Positions 1 to 12,547 of a stretch of DNA of 64,000 nucleotides are shown in pieces. The position numbers and the translations under genes were made by a program. The stretch lies in NCBI RefSeq assembly GCF_019320115.1, contig NC_089587.1, positions 86,065,410 to 86,129,409 of the forward strand. The letters are read 5' to 3'. Position 1 is the stretch's first letter. Each line of letters begins with the position of its first letter. Under the pieces are notes generated by a model. It was not told where the DNA came from. It saw only the letters and a program-made list of their open reading frames with translations, and did not search any database. This DNA is from Miscanthus floridulus. Lineage: Eukaryota > Streptophyta > Magnoliopsida > Poales > Poaceae.

Positions 1-844
1 GCCAAGGTACCGGCCACCAACCAATATCCCTAAGTACTCTAGGGAAACAAACCCCGAATTATGGCTCAAAGACTATCGGCTTGCCTACCAAGCCAGTGGT
101 GTGGATAATGATGACTTCATTATCCACAACCTTCCACTGTTCTTAGCTGATTCAGCACAAGCGTGGTTGGAACACCTGCCATCCAACGTGATCTAGAGTT
201 GGGTGGATCTGAAGGAGATCTTTGTGAGGAACTTCCAGGGCACATACAAGTGCCCTAGCAACCCATGGGACCTTAAGAACTGCCATCAGAAGGCCAGTGA
301 GACCCTTCATGGGTATATCTAGTGCTTCTCTCGGTAGTGCAACGAGCTCCCTAATGTTGCCGACACCGACATTATAGGAGCCTTCCGATCCTGGACTACC
401 CGCGAGTCTTTGGTTCATAAGCTTGGATGCAAGGGCCCGTGAACCACTAAGGAACTCTTGGACATCACCACCAGCCACGCCTCAGGAGAAGAGGTGGTCA
501 AAGCAATCTTCGATCGTCTCGAGGGCAAGGCAAGGCGAGACAAGGGTGCCGGCGAAGGCACCTCCAATCATTCCACCAAAAGGAAAAACAAGAAGCAATA
601 GTGTGAGGACTCGCTCGTGGCCGCTGCTGACCGCAAGGGTGGTCAAAAGCCCATGGAGGGCAATCCGAACCACTTTGAAAAATTACTCGAGGGGCCATGC
701 CTGAACCATTCCTTCCCGATTAAGCATCTGCTCAAGGACTGTAGCCTCATGCGGTGGTTCTTGTCTAGAGGCTCCAACAAAGGGAGCATGGAAAGAACCC
801 TACCCCCACCATGAACAATGCCGAGGAGAAGGATGATGGCTTTC
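1..844 (+). pseudogene. gag: Element A gag (capsid domain, C-terminal part), degenerate
   Basis: Gag forms the virus-like particle that packages element RNA. Frame 2 translation shows a Retrotrans_gag domain: ETNPELWLKDYRLAYQASG near 45-100, then a segment with SAQAWLEHLP (about 150-180), then an FxGTYKCP segment near 235. A basic, Lys/Arg-rich stretch follows (about 520-600). The N-terminus is outside the window. At least five in-frame stops (about 194, 318, 334, 438, 599) read TAG or TGA where CAG or CGA is the likely ancestor. A one-base frame change near 780 precedes the point where B inserted. The frame resumes at 38662 in the protease gene. Confidence 0.8.
840..844. repeat. Target-site duplication of element B (ctttc), left copy
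   Basis: The five bases ctttc directly precede the B 5' LTR. The same five follow the B 3' LTR at 38657-38661. Integrase makes a 5-bp staggered cut in this superfamily, so the pair proves that B arrived as one insertion into A. Confidence 0.9.
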
Positions 845-1315
845 TATAGGGGTATTAACCCCTATACCCTTATGGCTAGGCTTGGGCCGGCTCGGATCAG
901 GGGGTCTGGCCCACTAGAAGACAACACATGGCCCGGGCAACCTGTTTAGAATCCCGCGCAAGGAGTCAAGGCGGATTTGGAGATCAAGCAAGATCCTGGT
1001 CGGTTAGAATAGGAATCCTTATCCGGCCACCTATGGTAGTTGTAACTGGCTAGGATTAGTTTCCAGATCTGTAACCCTACCCACCGGACTATATAAGGCG
1101 GGCAGGGGACCCCTCTAAAAGACATCTCTCATTGACATACAACAATACAATTAGACGCAGGATGTAGGTATTATGTCTTTACGGTGGCCGAACCTGGATA
1201 AAATCTTATGTCTGTCTTGCATCACCATCTTATTTGTAGCTTGCGCATCTGTCTGCCGATAATCTACTACCTTAGGCATACCCCTAGGTAGACTGCCGAC
1301 CTTATTTCATCGATA
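845..1315 (+). repeat. Element B 5' LTR (471 bp)
   Basis: Matches 38186-38656 end to end at the same length. It opens with tataggggtatt; the canonical TG start has changed in both copies (tata/tatg). It ends cgata here and cgaca in the 3' copy. A TATA box lies at 1090-1098. Confidence 0.9.
1090..1098 (+). promoter_or_regulatory. TATA box of element B 5' LTR
   Basis: The motif tatataagg follows a C-rich stretch and lies about 225 bp before the LTR end. The 3' LTR has the same motif at 38431-38439. It would set the start of the genomic RNA (U3/R border). Confidence 0.6.
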
Positions 1316-1316
1316 G

Positions 1317-1334
1317 TGGCACGCCAGGTAGGGG
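1317..1334 (+). other. Primer-binding site of element B
   Basis: tggcacgccaggtagggg begins one base after the 5' LTR. The leading TGG pairs with the CCA end of a tRNA primer for minus-strand DNA synthesis. Element D has a closely related site (27674-27692, - strand), which supports common ancestry. I do not assign the tRNA species. Confidence 0.7.
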
Positions 1335-1336
1335 GT

Positions 1337-3726
1337 ATGCGTACTGCTCTCCAGGTGAACAAGATGGTCATCATCCCCGGTTCCATGGCTACACCGAACG
1401 GCCTCACGTTCACCATCGGCCAGATCACCTGGACCACTGGCTCTGATGACTTCATCGCCATGACCCCGGAGGAGGCGTGGGTTCAATCTACGCCGACCAC
1501 TGCTTCAACTGCATCGGCTACGGCTCTAACCATGGAGGATCTAGCTCTGACCATGGTGGATCTGGCTCCGACCATGGTGGGCCTGGCTCCAACCACGCCA
1601 GCGTCGTCTTCAGCCATGATGACAACCCGTCGTCCGCTTCCTCGCTACAAAAGGAGGCAGATCGACAACACCGACTTGCTCAACTCCATCGATCGGGTTG
1701 GCACCAAACTTGCTGAAACCCTGGCTCTAGTAAGTTCGATTCAAAGTCAACCTAATGAGCAGGTAACTACGACCCACAATAGATCTACCCAACCAGCTCG
1801 GGCCAGTCATCCTGCATGACTCGGTATGGATCTCATGGTCACATCTACTCCTGAAGGGCGCTCCGTTCGCTGCCGGCCAGCCCCTGCGATGGGTCTCTAG
1901 CTCTCCGAGCACGAAGCCTCAATGGAGAACCACTAGGTCCAGCCCTACGGCCTATGCAACTTCGTCAACATGGTTCGAATGGAGGGTTATCAAGAAGGAT
2001 CGGTCCACACAGTCCAAGAGGGTGGCTCAAGCTCCTCGTCCAGCATCGCATCTAATGCCTCCGTTCACACTGAGCTCCAGCATCATGATGATGAAGGCGT
2101 TGAATACGATCTGGATGTCCCAAACCACGCCCTAGGATTCCTATGATTCCCATCCTTCCCACCAAGGCAAGGGGACTTGATCAATGTCATCAGTAATGAC
2201 GAACCACCGGTAGTCGGCGAAATAGAACAAGAAAGGCTAGCACGTGAAGCACACAATATTGACTGGTTTAATCGCCGACAAATTGAAGCCAAGGCAGAAG
2301 AGGAGGCCCAATGCATAAGGGTCCAGCCACGTGACCTTAACAATGCCTTTGATAGGGTGGGGGACAAGCAGGTCTTTAGGACTCCAAGCGCCAACGTAGT
2401 TGTTGCTATGTCAACAATGCAGCGACTACCCAACACCCTAGAAACATAGGCAGTTCGTGATGATATACAAGCTTACTTGACGGCTGCTATGGCCTAGACC
2501 ACAGAGATTGTAAATCAAGCCCGAGCTCCATTCATCTCAGTCGAATCATGCCACAGCCGCCAGTAGTCAAGTCACTCACAGCCACCCAACCAACATGGCT
2601 CGCGCAACAACAACCCATTAGACAACCGTCAAGGCGGGAACGGTGGCCATGATGGTGGTCGGGACAACAATCGCCGTCGGGATGACAACCGCCACGACTT
2701 TTAGGACGACAACCGCTGAGACAACCATGATAATCGCCATGATAACCACAGCCATAGGGTTAATTAGGATGGCAACCGAGATCGCCGTGATGGCAATATC
2801 GATCTCCGCCATTACCTCGGAGGACGCAATCTACGCGATCGCATCAACCAAAGAGCCAACGATCGTGCATCCCACGAAAGCTATCACCGTATGGAATATG
2901 ATACTACCCACGGCCCTTCGGGTTTGAAGCAGTTTACTCTGCACCTTCGCCAAGTCATATGGCCCAAGAACTTCAAGCTCGAAAAACTTCAAAAGTATGA
3001 CGGCAACGAGAACCCCGAATTATAGGTCATGCTCTATGAAACTGCGTGCAGATCAGCCATGGCTGACGAGCATGTCATGTCTAACTACTTCCCAGTCGCT
3101 ATCGGCCATGCAGGTCACCAATGGTAGGTCAGCTTGCCGGCGAACTACTTTGATTCTTAGCAAGAGCTCAAGCAAGCTTTCATCGACAATTTCATTGCTA
3201 CTTGCGAGCAACCCGGCAACAAATATGATATGTAGCGGATTCGAGACTAGAAAGATGAGCCACTATGCGAGTACGTCCAGCGTTTCTCAGAGATGCGCAT
3301 CAAGGTCCCATCAATCTCTAACAACAAGGCAATCAAGGCTTTCATTACTGGTCTCCGCTTCCACAATGCCCTATGAGACAAGCTCCTTCGCAAGAGACCT
3401 GAATCAGTCATAGCGCTCCTGGCCACTACCAAGAAATATGCAGATACCAACGATGCTAAAAAGATAATCATCGAAGAAGCAGCAAGGGTTCCACGCTCTG
3501 ACCACCCCCACACCGTGACGACTACCGCGGCAACCGTGGTCGGAACGACAATTTTGATCGCCACAACTAGCGCAACGACCCCTGCGACCACCGCGACCAG
3601 CGTAATTAGTGGCGTAATCACCATGATGATTATAGGGGCAAGCATGCTCGGGAAGACAACGGCGAGGTCAACACCATTAAGAAAGGTGGTGGACGTCGCA
3701 ACTACGAAGAAGACTATGCCAAAGCA
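1337..3726 (+). pseudogene. gag: Element B gag, degenerate
   Basis: A frame starting at ATG 1337, directly after the primer-binding site, can be followed in frame 2 through many stops to about 3480. The N-terminal part has a repeated Ala/Thr-Met-Val segment (about 1530-1610). The middle holds a 90-residue open stretch (2177-2449) rich in Glu/Arg, then an Asn/Asp/Arg/His-rich low-complexity stretch (2600-2860). The capsid-type domain runs from about 2920 (GLKQFTLHLRQVIWPKNFK) through a YVQRFSEMRIKVP segment near 3270-3310. A frame change between about 3480 and 3700 moves the sense frame to that of protease. Stops mostly replace likely CAG or CGA codons. Confidence 0.75.
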
Positions 3727-4680
3727 TTGAAAGGACCCTGCCAGCTCCACCCCAAGTCAAACCATACCATGGAGAATTGCTGCATTCTCAAGTCTATCTA
3801 CACACGTCAGCAGGCTCTAGATACGTCCAACAAGCCTAACGACATAGGGGAACAACACAACGAAGACAATGATGATGAAGACGTAGATCCCCGTCACAAG
3901 TACATCAAGCCAACCGATCACGTCCACACCATCATTGGAGGCAAAGTGTCCATCGAGACCAAACAAGAACGCAAGCTGCTCGCCCGTGCCTGCTTGAACG
4001 TGGCCAACACCGACAACCTCATCGCCGATCCGTGGCTCCCTCCTTGGTCTCACCGCGAGATCTCCTTCAGTAGAAAGGACCAATGGGCTGCAATACCTAA
4101 GCCAGGACGTTTTCCCCTGGTCCTCGATCCTTGTATCAACAAGGTTCAGTTCGATAGAGTGCTGATTGACAGCGGTAGTTCCATCGATATACTGTTCAAG
4201 AATAGTCTGCCAGCCCTAAAGATAACCCAGGCGGATCTCAAACCATATGAGGCACAGTTCTGGGGTGTCCTCCCTGGACAAAGCTCTACACCTCTTGGGC
4301 AGATCATGCTACCTATGTAGTTTGGTACCCCGGACCACTTCCGCACCGACTACGTCAACTTCATGGTCACTGACTTCGACGACACCTACCGTGCTATCCT
4401 TGGTCAACCATCGCTTACCAAATTCATGGCCATACCTCACTACAGGTATTTGGTGCTCAAGATGCCTACCGAGAAAGGGGTTCTAACTCTCAGGGGCAAT
4501 GTATACGCAGCTTATACCTACAAGGACAACAGCTTCAAAATAGCAGAGGCTCACGACCTCTCTATTCGCATGGCTGAGACCATGCTCGACGCCAAGAAGA
4601 CCTCAGCCGACCACCTGGAGATCCCAGAGCTCGAGGCTCCACACAAGAACATCAAGTCCAAGGAGCACAAGATGATCTAG
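3727..4680 (+). pseudogene. Element B protease (aspartic) and gag-pol linker
   Basis: Frame 1. It opens with a Cys/His-containing segment (GPCQLHPKSNHTMENCCILK) resembling the end of Tat gag proteins, then a DPRHKYIKPTDHVHTIIGGK segment. The retropepsin active site Asp-Ser-Gly is present as VLIDSGSSIDILF, with the catalytic Asp codon at 4168. ILGQPSLTKFMAIPHYRYLVLKMP near 4395-4460 is the C-terminal half of the fold. Protease would cut the Gag-Pol precursor in the particle. In-frame stops at 4318 and 4678, among others, make it nonfunctional. The frame continues directly into RT. Confidence 0.8.
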
Positions 4681-6630
4681 CTGGTCGACAGTGATCCCAG
4701 CAAAACGGCCCTTATCAGGGCCAACCTGGATCCTAAATAGGAAGACACACTCGTTAGGTTCTTGTGGAGCAATGTGAGTGTGTTCGCATGGAAACCTGCC
4801 GACATGCCCGGTGTACCTCAGAACTTGATCGAGCACTCCTTGAATGTCAATGGCAAGGCCAAACCTATCAAGCAGAAGCTACGATGGTTCGCTCACGACA
4901 AAAAGGAGGCGATTAGGGTAGAAGTTACATGGCTTTTGGTAGCTGGATTTATCAAAGAAGTGTATCATCCGGAGTGGTTAGCCAACCCGGTTCTTGTACA
5001 GAAAAAGAATAATGAATGGAGAATGTGCGTTGATTACACTGATCTCAACAAACACTGCCCTAAAGACCCCTTCGGCTTACCTCGCATAGACAAGGTCTTA
5101 GATTCAACCACCAGTTGCGAGCTGCTTTCCTTTCTCGATTGCTACTCTGGTTATCACCAGATCACTCTAAAAAAGGACGACCAAATCAAGACATCTTTTA
5201 TCACGCCTTTCGGCGCCTACTACTACACGACCATGTCGTTCGGGCTCAAGAATGCCGGGGCTACCTACCAACGCGCCATACAGGCTTGCCTCAAAGATGA
5301 GATAAAAGACGACCTCGTCAAGGCTTATGTTGATGATGTAGTTGTCAAAACCAAGGAAGCATATACCCTTGTTGACGACCTGGAACACACCTTTGCAGCC
5401 CTTAATATATTCTAATGGAAATTAAACCCAAAGAAGTGCATCTTTGGTGTTCCTTCGGGTATACTGCTTGGCAACGTCATCTGTCACGACGGCATACACC
5501 CTAACCCAGAGAAAGTCAAGGCTGTCTTAGACATGAAGCTGCCCAAAAAGGTGAAGGATGTCCAGAAGCTTACTAGATGCATGGCTGCTCTCAGTCGTTT
5601 CATATCAAGATTAGGAGAAAAAGGACTACCATTTTTCAAGCTGCTCAAAGCATCCGAGAAGTTTGAGTGGTCGAAGGAAGTAGACGCTGCCTTCACATAG
5701 CTAAAACAATACCTTACATCACCTCCGGTCCTCACCGCTCCCAAAGAAAATGAAACTCTCCTACTTTACATCGCGGCAACTAATCGGGTGGTCTCCACTG
5801 CCATGGTGGTCGAGCGCGATGAGCCTGGCCACGCCTACAAGGTACAGCGACCAATCTATTTCATTAGTGAGGTACTCAATGAATCCAAGACCAGGTATCC
5901 ACAGATTCAAAAACTCATCTATGCCATACTAATAACATCCTGAAAGTTGAAACATTACTTCGATGAATATCGTGTGGTGGTCATGACCGAGTACTCTCTG
6001 GGAGACATCATTCGCAATAAGGATGCGAACGGGCGCATCATCAAATGGGCAATGGAGCTATATCCTTTCTCCTTGGAATTTGTAAGCCATACTACAATCA
6101 AGTCTCAAGCACTCGTCAATTTCATCGTCGAGTGGACAGACTTAAGCACACCTGCCTCTCAGGGGCTCGATGAGTATTGGAAGATGTACTTCGATGGCTC
6201 TCTCAACATCGACAATGTAGGAGTAGGAGTCCTTTTCATGTCACCATCCAAGGAGCAGCTCCAGTACGTCCTTAGGATTTATTTCCCAGCATCGAATAAC
6301 GCCGCTGAGTACGAAGCATGCCTACATGGTTTGTGCATTGCGGTCGAGCTCGGTGTCAAACATCTCTATGTCTATGGAGACTCAGCTCTGGTCATCAACC
6401 AACTCAACAAGGACTAGGACACGACTAGTGAAAAGATGGATGCATACTGCAAATCGATCAGAAAGTTGGAAGGCAAGTTCTACGGCATCGAGTACGCACA
6501 CATGGTCCAGGACAAAAATCAAGCAGCAGATGCACTGTCAAAGTTAGGATCATCCCGAGCCAAAGTCCCATGTGGCGTATTCGTTCAAGACCTACTCATG
6601 CCTTCCATCGAAGAGGAAGATCCCATGGTT
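4681..6630 (+). pseudogene. Element B reverse transcriptase, RNase H and archaeal-type RNase H
   Basis: Same frame 1 as protease. The RT fingers start near 4980 (LANPVLVQKKNNEWRMCVDY). LSFLDCYSGYHQI near 5130 holds the first catalytic Asp. The YVDD box is at 5326-5337, followed by the thumb. A classical RNase H (about 5640-5900) and a second, archaeal-type RNase H (about 6180-6540, FDGS, AAEYEA and GDSALV motifs) follow. The dual RNase H is diagnostic of the Tat/Ogre branch. Stops fall after 5412 and at 5698, 5941 and 6415; the last two are TGA and TAG at expected Trp codons. All motifs remain readable, so decay has been by point mutation. Confidence 0.88.
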
Positions 6631-7953
6631 GACAAGCCTCTAGACCAGCCATTGGTGGCTACGGTTCCGGCGTCAAGCACCACTGAGCCACCCTCAACCA
6701 CTAATCAGCCCGACTGGAGAGTACCTTTCATCAAATACCTAATAGATGGCAGCGGTTACACTGATCGGACAAAAAACGAATGCCTGATGCATCGTAGTAA
6801 GCAGTATCTGCTCGTGGATGGCAAATTATGGTGCAAGAACGCAAAGGAGGAAATCTTGATGAAGTGTATAACCCAGGAGGATGGCGAATAGCTCCTGGAC
6901 CAAATCCACTCTGGCTCCTATGGCAACCACGTGACTTCGAGAACTCTGGTTGGCAAGGCTTTCCGAGCAGGGTTCTATTGGCCATCGGCTGTAGTCGATG
7001 CAGAGAAGCTAGTCCGCCATTGTGAGGGTTGTCAGTTCTTTGCCAAGAGAATCCACGTACCAGCACACGAGATCTAGACAATACCAGCCTCTTGGCCCTT
7101 TGCATGCTAGGGACTGGATATGATCGGGCCCTTCAAACCGGCTCCTGGGAAATTTACATGTGTCTTTGTGCTGATCGACAAATTTTCTAAGTGGATAGAG
7201 TACATGCCTCTGGTACAGGCATCTTCAGAAAAGGCTATCATGTTCATCAACCAGGTCATCCACCGCTTCGGCATACCCAATAGCATCATCACTGATCTAG
7301 GTACTCAGTTCACCGGGAACACTTTTTGGGACTTCTGCGATGAAAGGAACATAGTAGTAAAATACGTCTCGGTGGCCCACCCTAGAGCTAATGGACAGGT
7401 CAAGCGGGCAAATGGTATGATCTTGGACGCACTTAAGAAGAGGATGTACAAAGAAAATGATATGGCCCCCGGAAGATGGCTCAAAGAGTTACCAGCCATG
7501 GTCTGGGGCCTCAGAACCTAGCCCAGTTGCAATACCGGCGTATCCCCATACTTTATGGTTTATGGCGCTGAGGCAGTGCTCCCAGCAGATATAGCCTTCA
7601 GATCAGCACGGGTAGAGAACTTCGACGAAGACAAGGCCAATGAAGCACGGGAGCTAGAAGTGAATAGTGCAGAAGAGAAGCGGCTTGATTCCTGTGTTCG
7701 TACAGCCAAATACCTTGCATTTTTGCGCAGGTACTACAACAAGAACGTTAAGGAGCGGTTCTTTGTGGTTGGGGACCTAGTCTTGAAGTGGAAGATGAAT
7801 CAGGCTGGTGTCCACAAACTCGCAACACCATGAGAAGGGCCTTTCATGATCAAGGAAGTTACACGACCAACGTCTTACAGGTTAGCTCACCTGGACGGTA
7901 TGGACGTACCCAATTCATGGCACATCAACAAGCTTAGGTGTTTCTATGCTTAA
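6631..7953 (+). pseudogene. Element B integrase, catalytic Glu replaced
   Basis: Frame 1, ending at TAA 7951-7953. An N-terminal zinc-binding HHCC module is visible around 6890-7060 (HSGSYGNH ... CEGC). The catalytic core has the first Asp in VLIDKFSKW (about 7173) and the second in SIITDLGTQFTG (about 7290). The third acidic residue is Lys: NGQVKRANG near 7390-7415, where element E has NGQVERAN. This is a single G-to-A change, so strand transfer would be abolished. The C-terminal region ends HINKLRCFYA, the usual pol terminus of this family. Several TAG/TGA stops (for example 6889, 7075, 7108, 7519, 7831) break it. Confidence 0.85.
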
Positions 7954-8509
7954 CTACTAAGATATATACTCCTCTTGTACTTTCGATTTAATTCAATAAA
8001 GCTATTATGATTTCTCCGACCACTCTAATGTGTCACTTTTGAAGTCTATTGTTATCCTAACTCAACTAGTCAAAACCGACCACCATTCTTTCCTAGGTTT
8101 TCGGAGTAGGCCTTGTCTCCGGTTCCTCCCAACGCGTGCATGGGATCTGCTCTCTACGCTATGGGTGACCGGCAGGTCCCCTCTGGTTTGACTTATCTAC
8201 GTCTACATGTGCACAGGCTATGTACCTCACACTCCGACCACAGGGCAAATCAGGGCCATACAAACCCGTTAGGATGACGTCTCGACTAAACTGGTACAAC
8301 TAAATAGAACGCAAACATGTTCTCACTTAGTTACACCAACACGAGATCCAAGCTTAAATATGTTTTCCACAAAACAAACAAGCTTATGCTGATATATAGT
8401 TACGTTATTATAAGCTTGCCTAAAAAGGTCTAAGTTTACAATAACACAACTATATCTTCTTCTATAGCTATAGCCTATCCTATTGGCTGGTCAGGTCACG
8501 CGGCACCTG
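7954..8509 (+). other. Element B noncoding spacer between pol and the antisense gene
   Basis: No coding potential that I recognise. It begins just after the integrase stop and ends where the - strand antisense gene finishes. A possible poly(A) signal (aataaa, about 7994) would serve the + strand pol transcript. A block with ccggttcctcccaacg near 8120 has no recognised function. Confidence 0.5.
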
Positions 8510-8947
8510 CTACTCGCTAGGCCTGACATCATGCTCAAGTCCCAGGGACTCTTGTACCGATCGAGCTAAAGATGATGGCCCCACCGATGCCTGGCTGGTC
8601 AAGACTGTAGGCTTCGCTAGTTGGCTCAAAACTGATGGCGTTTCTAGCTGACTTTTTGATGGCGTATCCTGTACAGGTGTTGTCCCGCCTCCACATAGGT
8701 TAATGTCGCCAATTATTTTTGCCAACAAGTCTAGCTGGGTCATTCAAAGCTCCTTAGCCTTGTCTGGATCTACCTCCTTTGGGTATCTAGCCTCCAGGCG
8801 CTTGAGATCAATTAGGGGGTAGTGAGCACGTACCATGCTTAGCACATGTGTGCCTGTGTACTCACCCGCCTCCTTCATGAACTCTTGGAACCATCCCCAT
8901 GCCTTTTGGCATCTATCGACCAGTCCGAGCAAAGGGGTCTGGAACAC
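8510..8947 (-). pseudogene. Element B antisense gene, C-terminal exon (split by element C)
   Basis: Read on the - strand, 8946-8510 encodes a short helical tail: LLGLVDRCQKAWGWFQEF then VLSMVRAHYPLIDLKRLEAR, a stop at 8744, and a further 77 residues. It is the continuation of the antisense gene at 34327-36841, separated by the C insertion. The HYP-x-IDL-x-x-L motif recurs in modified form at the C-terminus of the antisense gene of element A. Function unknown. The segment is short and judged mainly by position and similarity to the A copy. Confidence 0.65.
8943..8947. repeat. Target-site duplication of element C (aacac), left copy
   Basis: aacac precedes the C 5' LTR and recurs at 34322-34326 directly after the C 3' LTR. 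A perfect 5-bp match. Confidence 0.92.
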
Positions 8948-11900
8948 TGTAACACCTCGGGTGTTTAAATATTAAAATCTGACATGTCATCATATGCATT
9001 GCAAAGCATTTGGCATTTGGTGAAAACTTTGATATGCATTTACTAAAACAAGTTTACATTTATGTAATGAGTGTTGAATTGTATTGTTTGACTCAAGTTC
9101 AAAGTTTGTTTGGGTTTTGAATTTTTCGAGAAAACCCCACTTTTTAGTATTTAAACCCTACCCTGAAAATCCATTTCAAAATCTAAGCATATTTTGGGGT
9201 TGGGCCCAAAAGCAAAAGTGTAGAGCTTGGCAAGTTAAGCAAAGTTTATTTTTGGATTTTTTCAAGTTGTTTAGAAAAATTTTGAGTAATTCAAAAAGGC
9301 GTAATTCGTTAAATCTTCCCTATTTGAATTTAAAAGATCATTTCAAAATCTAGACCGAATTAGAAGATGGTTATAAAAGCAAAGTTGTAGAACTTTTGAT
9401 TTTGAACAACTTTTGTTTTTGGAGATTTTTGAGTTGTTATGAAAATTTGAGAGTAATTTGTGAATTTTGGCAAATGGCAAACTTGTAAATATTGTGAACA
9501 GTGTTCACCGCCGAAGCTACATAGCCGGCGACCGTCTTCGGCGTTCCAGGCGTGCGCGTGGCGGCCTTGGATTTGCGCTGGCACGGGAAAGGCGTTGCCG
9601 TGGCTTCTCCTTGCTTCCTTGACCGCCCTATAAAGCTCCGACGCCGTCGTCGTTGTTCTTCCTTCGCCCTCTGTTTTTCCCGACGTTGCCGATCATCTCC
9701 GGTGAGCCCTCATCGTCGAACTAGTGCCTCTGCCATTGTAGCAAAGCCTCCATTAGCTCCGCCTTATCCTTACGCGCTCAGCCAACCCATCAATTCAGCT
9801 TAATTTCGCTGGGAACCGCCACTCATCGTGTTTCTTCTCCACGGCCGGCAGCCCCGCCGTCGAGCCCGCGTCGCCGTGGCCAGCGCGCTACGGTGAGTCT
9901 TTGCCCTTGCCGAGTCTTGCTTCGGCTTCACCGCAATGATGTAGTGCTTTGTGACCCATTGATTTCTCATTTTAATCACCACAGCTACCGGAGCATCGCC
10001 GTCGTCGAAGATCGCTCCGCCGTGACCGCTGTCAACGTCAACCCGTGTCATCGTAGCTTATCTGGTCTCGTTCTTTGCTCCAACATGTTCGTGGTAAGCT
10101 ATTGGACCTTCCCATGCCCTCTGTTTCCCCGTTTTCGGCTTCGTTTTGCAGGCGTTGTGTCGCCGTGCCACCACAGCCGCCATGGCTGACGTAGTGCTCG
10201 GTCCAGGCAGTAATTGGTCGCGTTTGTGCCACAAATCGGTGCGCCGTGATGTAGTGATCATGTTAGTGCATTCGCCGTCGCCGTTGATCTCGCCGTCGTC
10301 GAGATATCGCTGGTCAGTGCCATCATCACCGTAGTCAAAGCGGGAGGAAGGGGATGACAGGTGGGGTCACCATGTCAGTGACTGTGTAGTTCAAAAATGG
10401 ATTTTTCTATTTTTAGATTTGAATGAATAGTGTCTGTTTTTATTATTTTTGTGTAGATTTATTTAGAGCTCTAAAAATTATGAAAATTTTTGTGTGACTT
10501 CTCTGTGATGTAAAGTATTTAAGAAAAATATGAAATAATGTTTTTCAGTATTTTTTTGAATGTGATAAAAATTGCTCAATTTATTAATAAATGGATTTCC
10601 ATGATTTTTCTAGGCTTATTTAATTGTCCAAAAATTATGAAATTTGTTTTGTCACTTACTTATCATGTAATGAACATTTACAAAAATTTTGAGCTCAATT
10701 AGAATAAGTTGATTTATTTCATAATTTTGAATTAAATAATTAATTCATAAAAGCAAATAGTAACCTTTAGTGATTTAGGTTTTGTTTGCAATTTTGGATT
10801 GAGTGATGACCTTGGGTCATTAGTTGATAATGATCCTTGGCAATTGATGTATGTGTTATGAAAAAGATTTAATTGTTTGACTCGCAACTGTACCGCGAAG
10901 GAAAGTTGTATTCAAATTGTTAATTTTTGTATCCATCATCGAGCATCATATTTCGTATTCCGCATCATGTTAAACATGGCATTATTATTACGTGTAGTGA
11001 ACGAAGGTGAACACGTGGTAGTTAATCAAGCTATTGAGGAGGTTAATCCATCTGTTGAGGTCGGATCGAATACTTGTGTGATGTCGTAGGAATCAGACTT
11101 TTCTGTCAACGAAGGCAAGCCCCGGATGCATACAACCATACCTTGTGTTTTACAAATTAATTTTGCTTTTGCTTTTCGTTACTGCATTAAGTGGTTAGGA
11201 GTTAAGTAAGAGCCTAATTGGTGCATTACCATCCTTGTTATTCCATATTTACCATATTACCGATTTTAAATTCGTATATGCCTAGTTTTGCTTAGCTATG
11301 CGTAGAACGATGAAAGTCGGGTGACTACTTGTCACCTGCAAGTTTTAAATGGAACATTGGTTAATTATGTTAGCATGTGATATGGGAATGTGGAGTAATA
11401 AATCTAGACCGGGCGGACTCGGTGAGTGTGAGCCACCAGACATGGAGGTCTTGTGAGCAGGTTCTTTCCGCCTGGGTCGATTAAGGCACGTCCGTTGTTG
11501 AATTGCATGAGGTGAGAGTTTGTAGTACTAACCACATACTCCGGTAAGCCTGAACTTGGCAATTCTATTACGAGAATGGCTACTCACGCACTGGGAGTGG
11601 AGAGATGGCGGGAATAGCGTGTACCCACGTGGCCATGGGCTGGATTGGTGGAGTACTGTATTCTCGGGTGGCGTGGACCCATTCTTGTTTTAGCGGATCC
11701 AAGGGTAGGTTGGTATATGTAGGTCGGGGACCTGCATATGTCGTGTGGTCTGGAATTCCTAGCTGGGTTTTATAATCGGTTCGAATTGTCGTTGCTCCTC
11801 GGTTATGGAGACTCAACTCACTATTCATCGTCGTAATATTAATAACTGGAACTTGAATAAGGCTTATGAAGGTGTTGGATATGAAGTTTCATGATCTCAG

Positions 11901-12544
11901 TGCGGATCGTGTTAGCTTTGTATATAATTCTTAAGAAGTGTTCTATAAAAAGAAATTTTGTTAAAAGAGCTTTTACGCAAAAGAACTTTGATCATTGTTA
12001 AAGCTATACCTTGAATTCCTGAGCCTGCATTACTGAGTTTATCAGTTAATATTTCAGATAAGTCTTGTTGAGTACTTTTGTACTTAGGGTTCGTTGACCC
12101 TTGTTGCAGGTGAGCCTCATGAGCATATCTGTTTTGGATCGTGCTGCATGACTATCGTTCGTTCTGACGATGAGATGTAAATGTGTGATCCTTGGGCAGG
12201 ATGTTTATTTTGTGTGTTATGTATATGTTAATGATGCCACTCCACTACTACTATGGTTTGTAATAAGTATCAAACTTAGTTTGTAAGGTTTGAAACAACT
12301 GGTTTGTAAACTATGTTATCATAAGACTTCCGCTGTTTTTACTCTAGTGTCGATATTTGAATAAATGTTGTAATACTGCAATGACTCTGTAACGTGATCC
12401 TGCTTGGAAATTGTGGATGATTCAGGGTTCCCCGAGGACACCCAACAGTCTTTTTAAGTTCATGGAAACATATGCATAGATGTCAAAGGTCGTCGGACAG
12501 TGACAGGTGCATGTGGGCCCTATAACTTAGGAGGTTCTGCCACA
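8948..12544 (+). repeat. Element C 5' LTR (3597 bp)
   Basis: Starts tgtaacacctcgg and ends gttctgccaca. It matches 30725-34321 along its whole length. The U3 part (to about 9490) is AT-rich. A GC- and CpG-rich block follows (about 9500-10350) and contains a TATA box ccctataaagc at 9629-9635, so transcription probably starts near 9660. The rest is AT-rich, with many short ORFs that I do not regard as genes. By eye the first 600 bp differ from the 3' copy at about 10 sites, while the CpG-rich block differs more densely, as expected for methylated CpG decay. Confidence 0.92.
9629..9635 (+). promoter_or_regulatory. TATA box of element C 5' LTR
   Basis: tataaag within gaccgccctataaagctccg, followed by CT-rich sequence typical of a plant transcription start. 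The same site is in the 3' LTR near 31406. Predicted start of genomic RNA about 30 bp downstream. Confidence 0.55.
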
Positions 12545-12547
12545 GAA

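Noticed and set aside
2618..2927. Met/Ile/Thr/Val-rich ORFs on both strands as membrane proteins
   Set aside because: They are frameshifted readings of the Asn/Asp/Arg/His-rich low-complexity stretch of B gag.
9552..10334. Several overlapping ORFs in the GC-rich part of the C LTR (and 31305-32111) as genes
   Set aside because: Frames in several phases on both strands, the two LTR copies differ by amino-acid-changing substitutions, and the block surrounds the LTR TATA box. They are GC-driven open frames.
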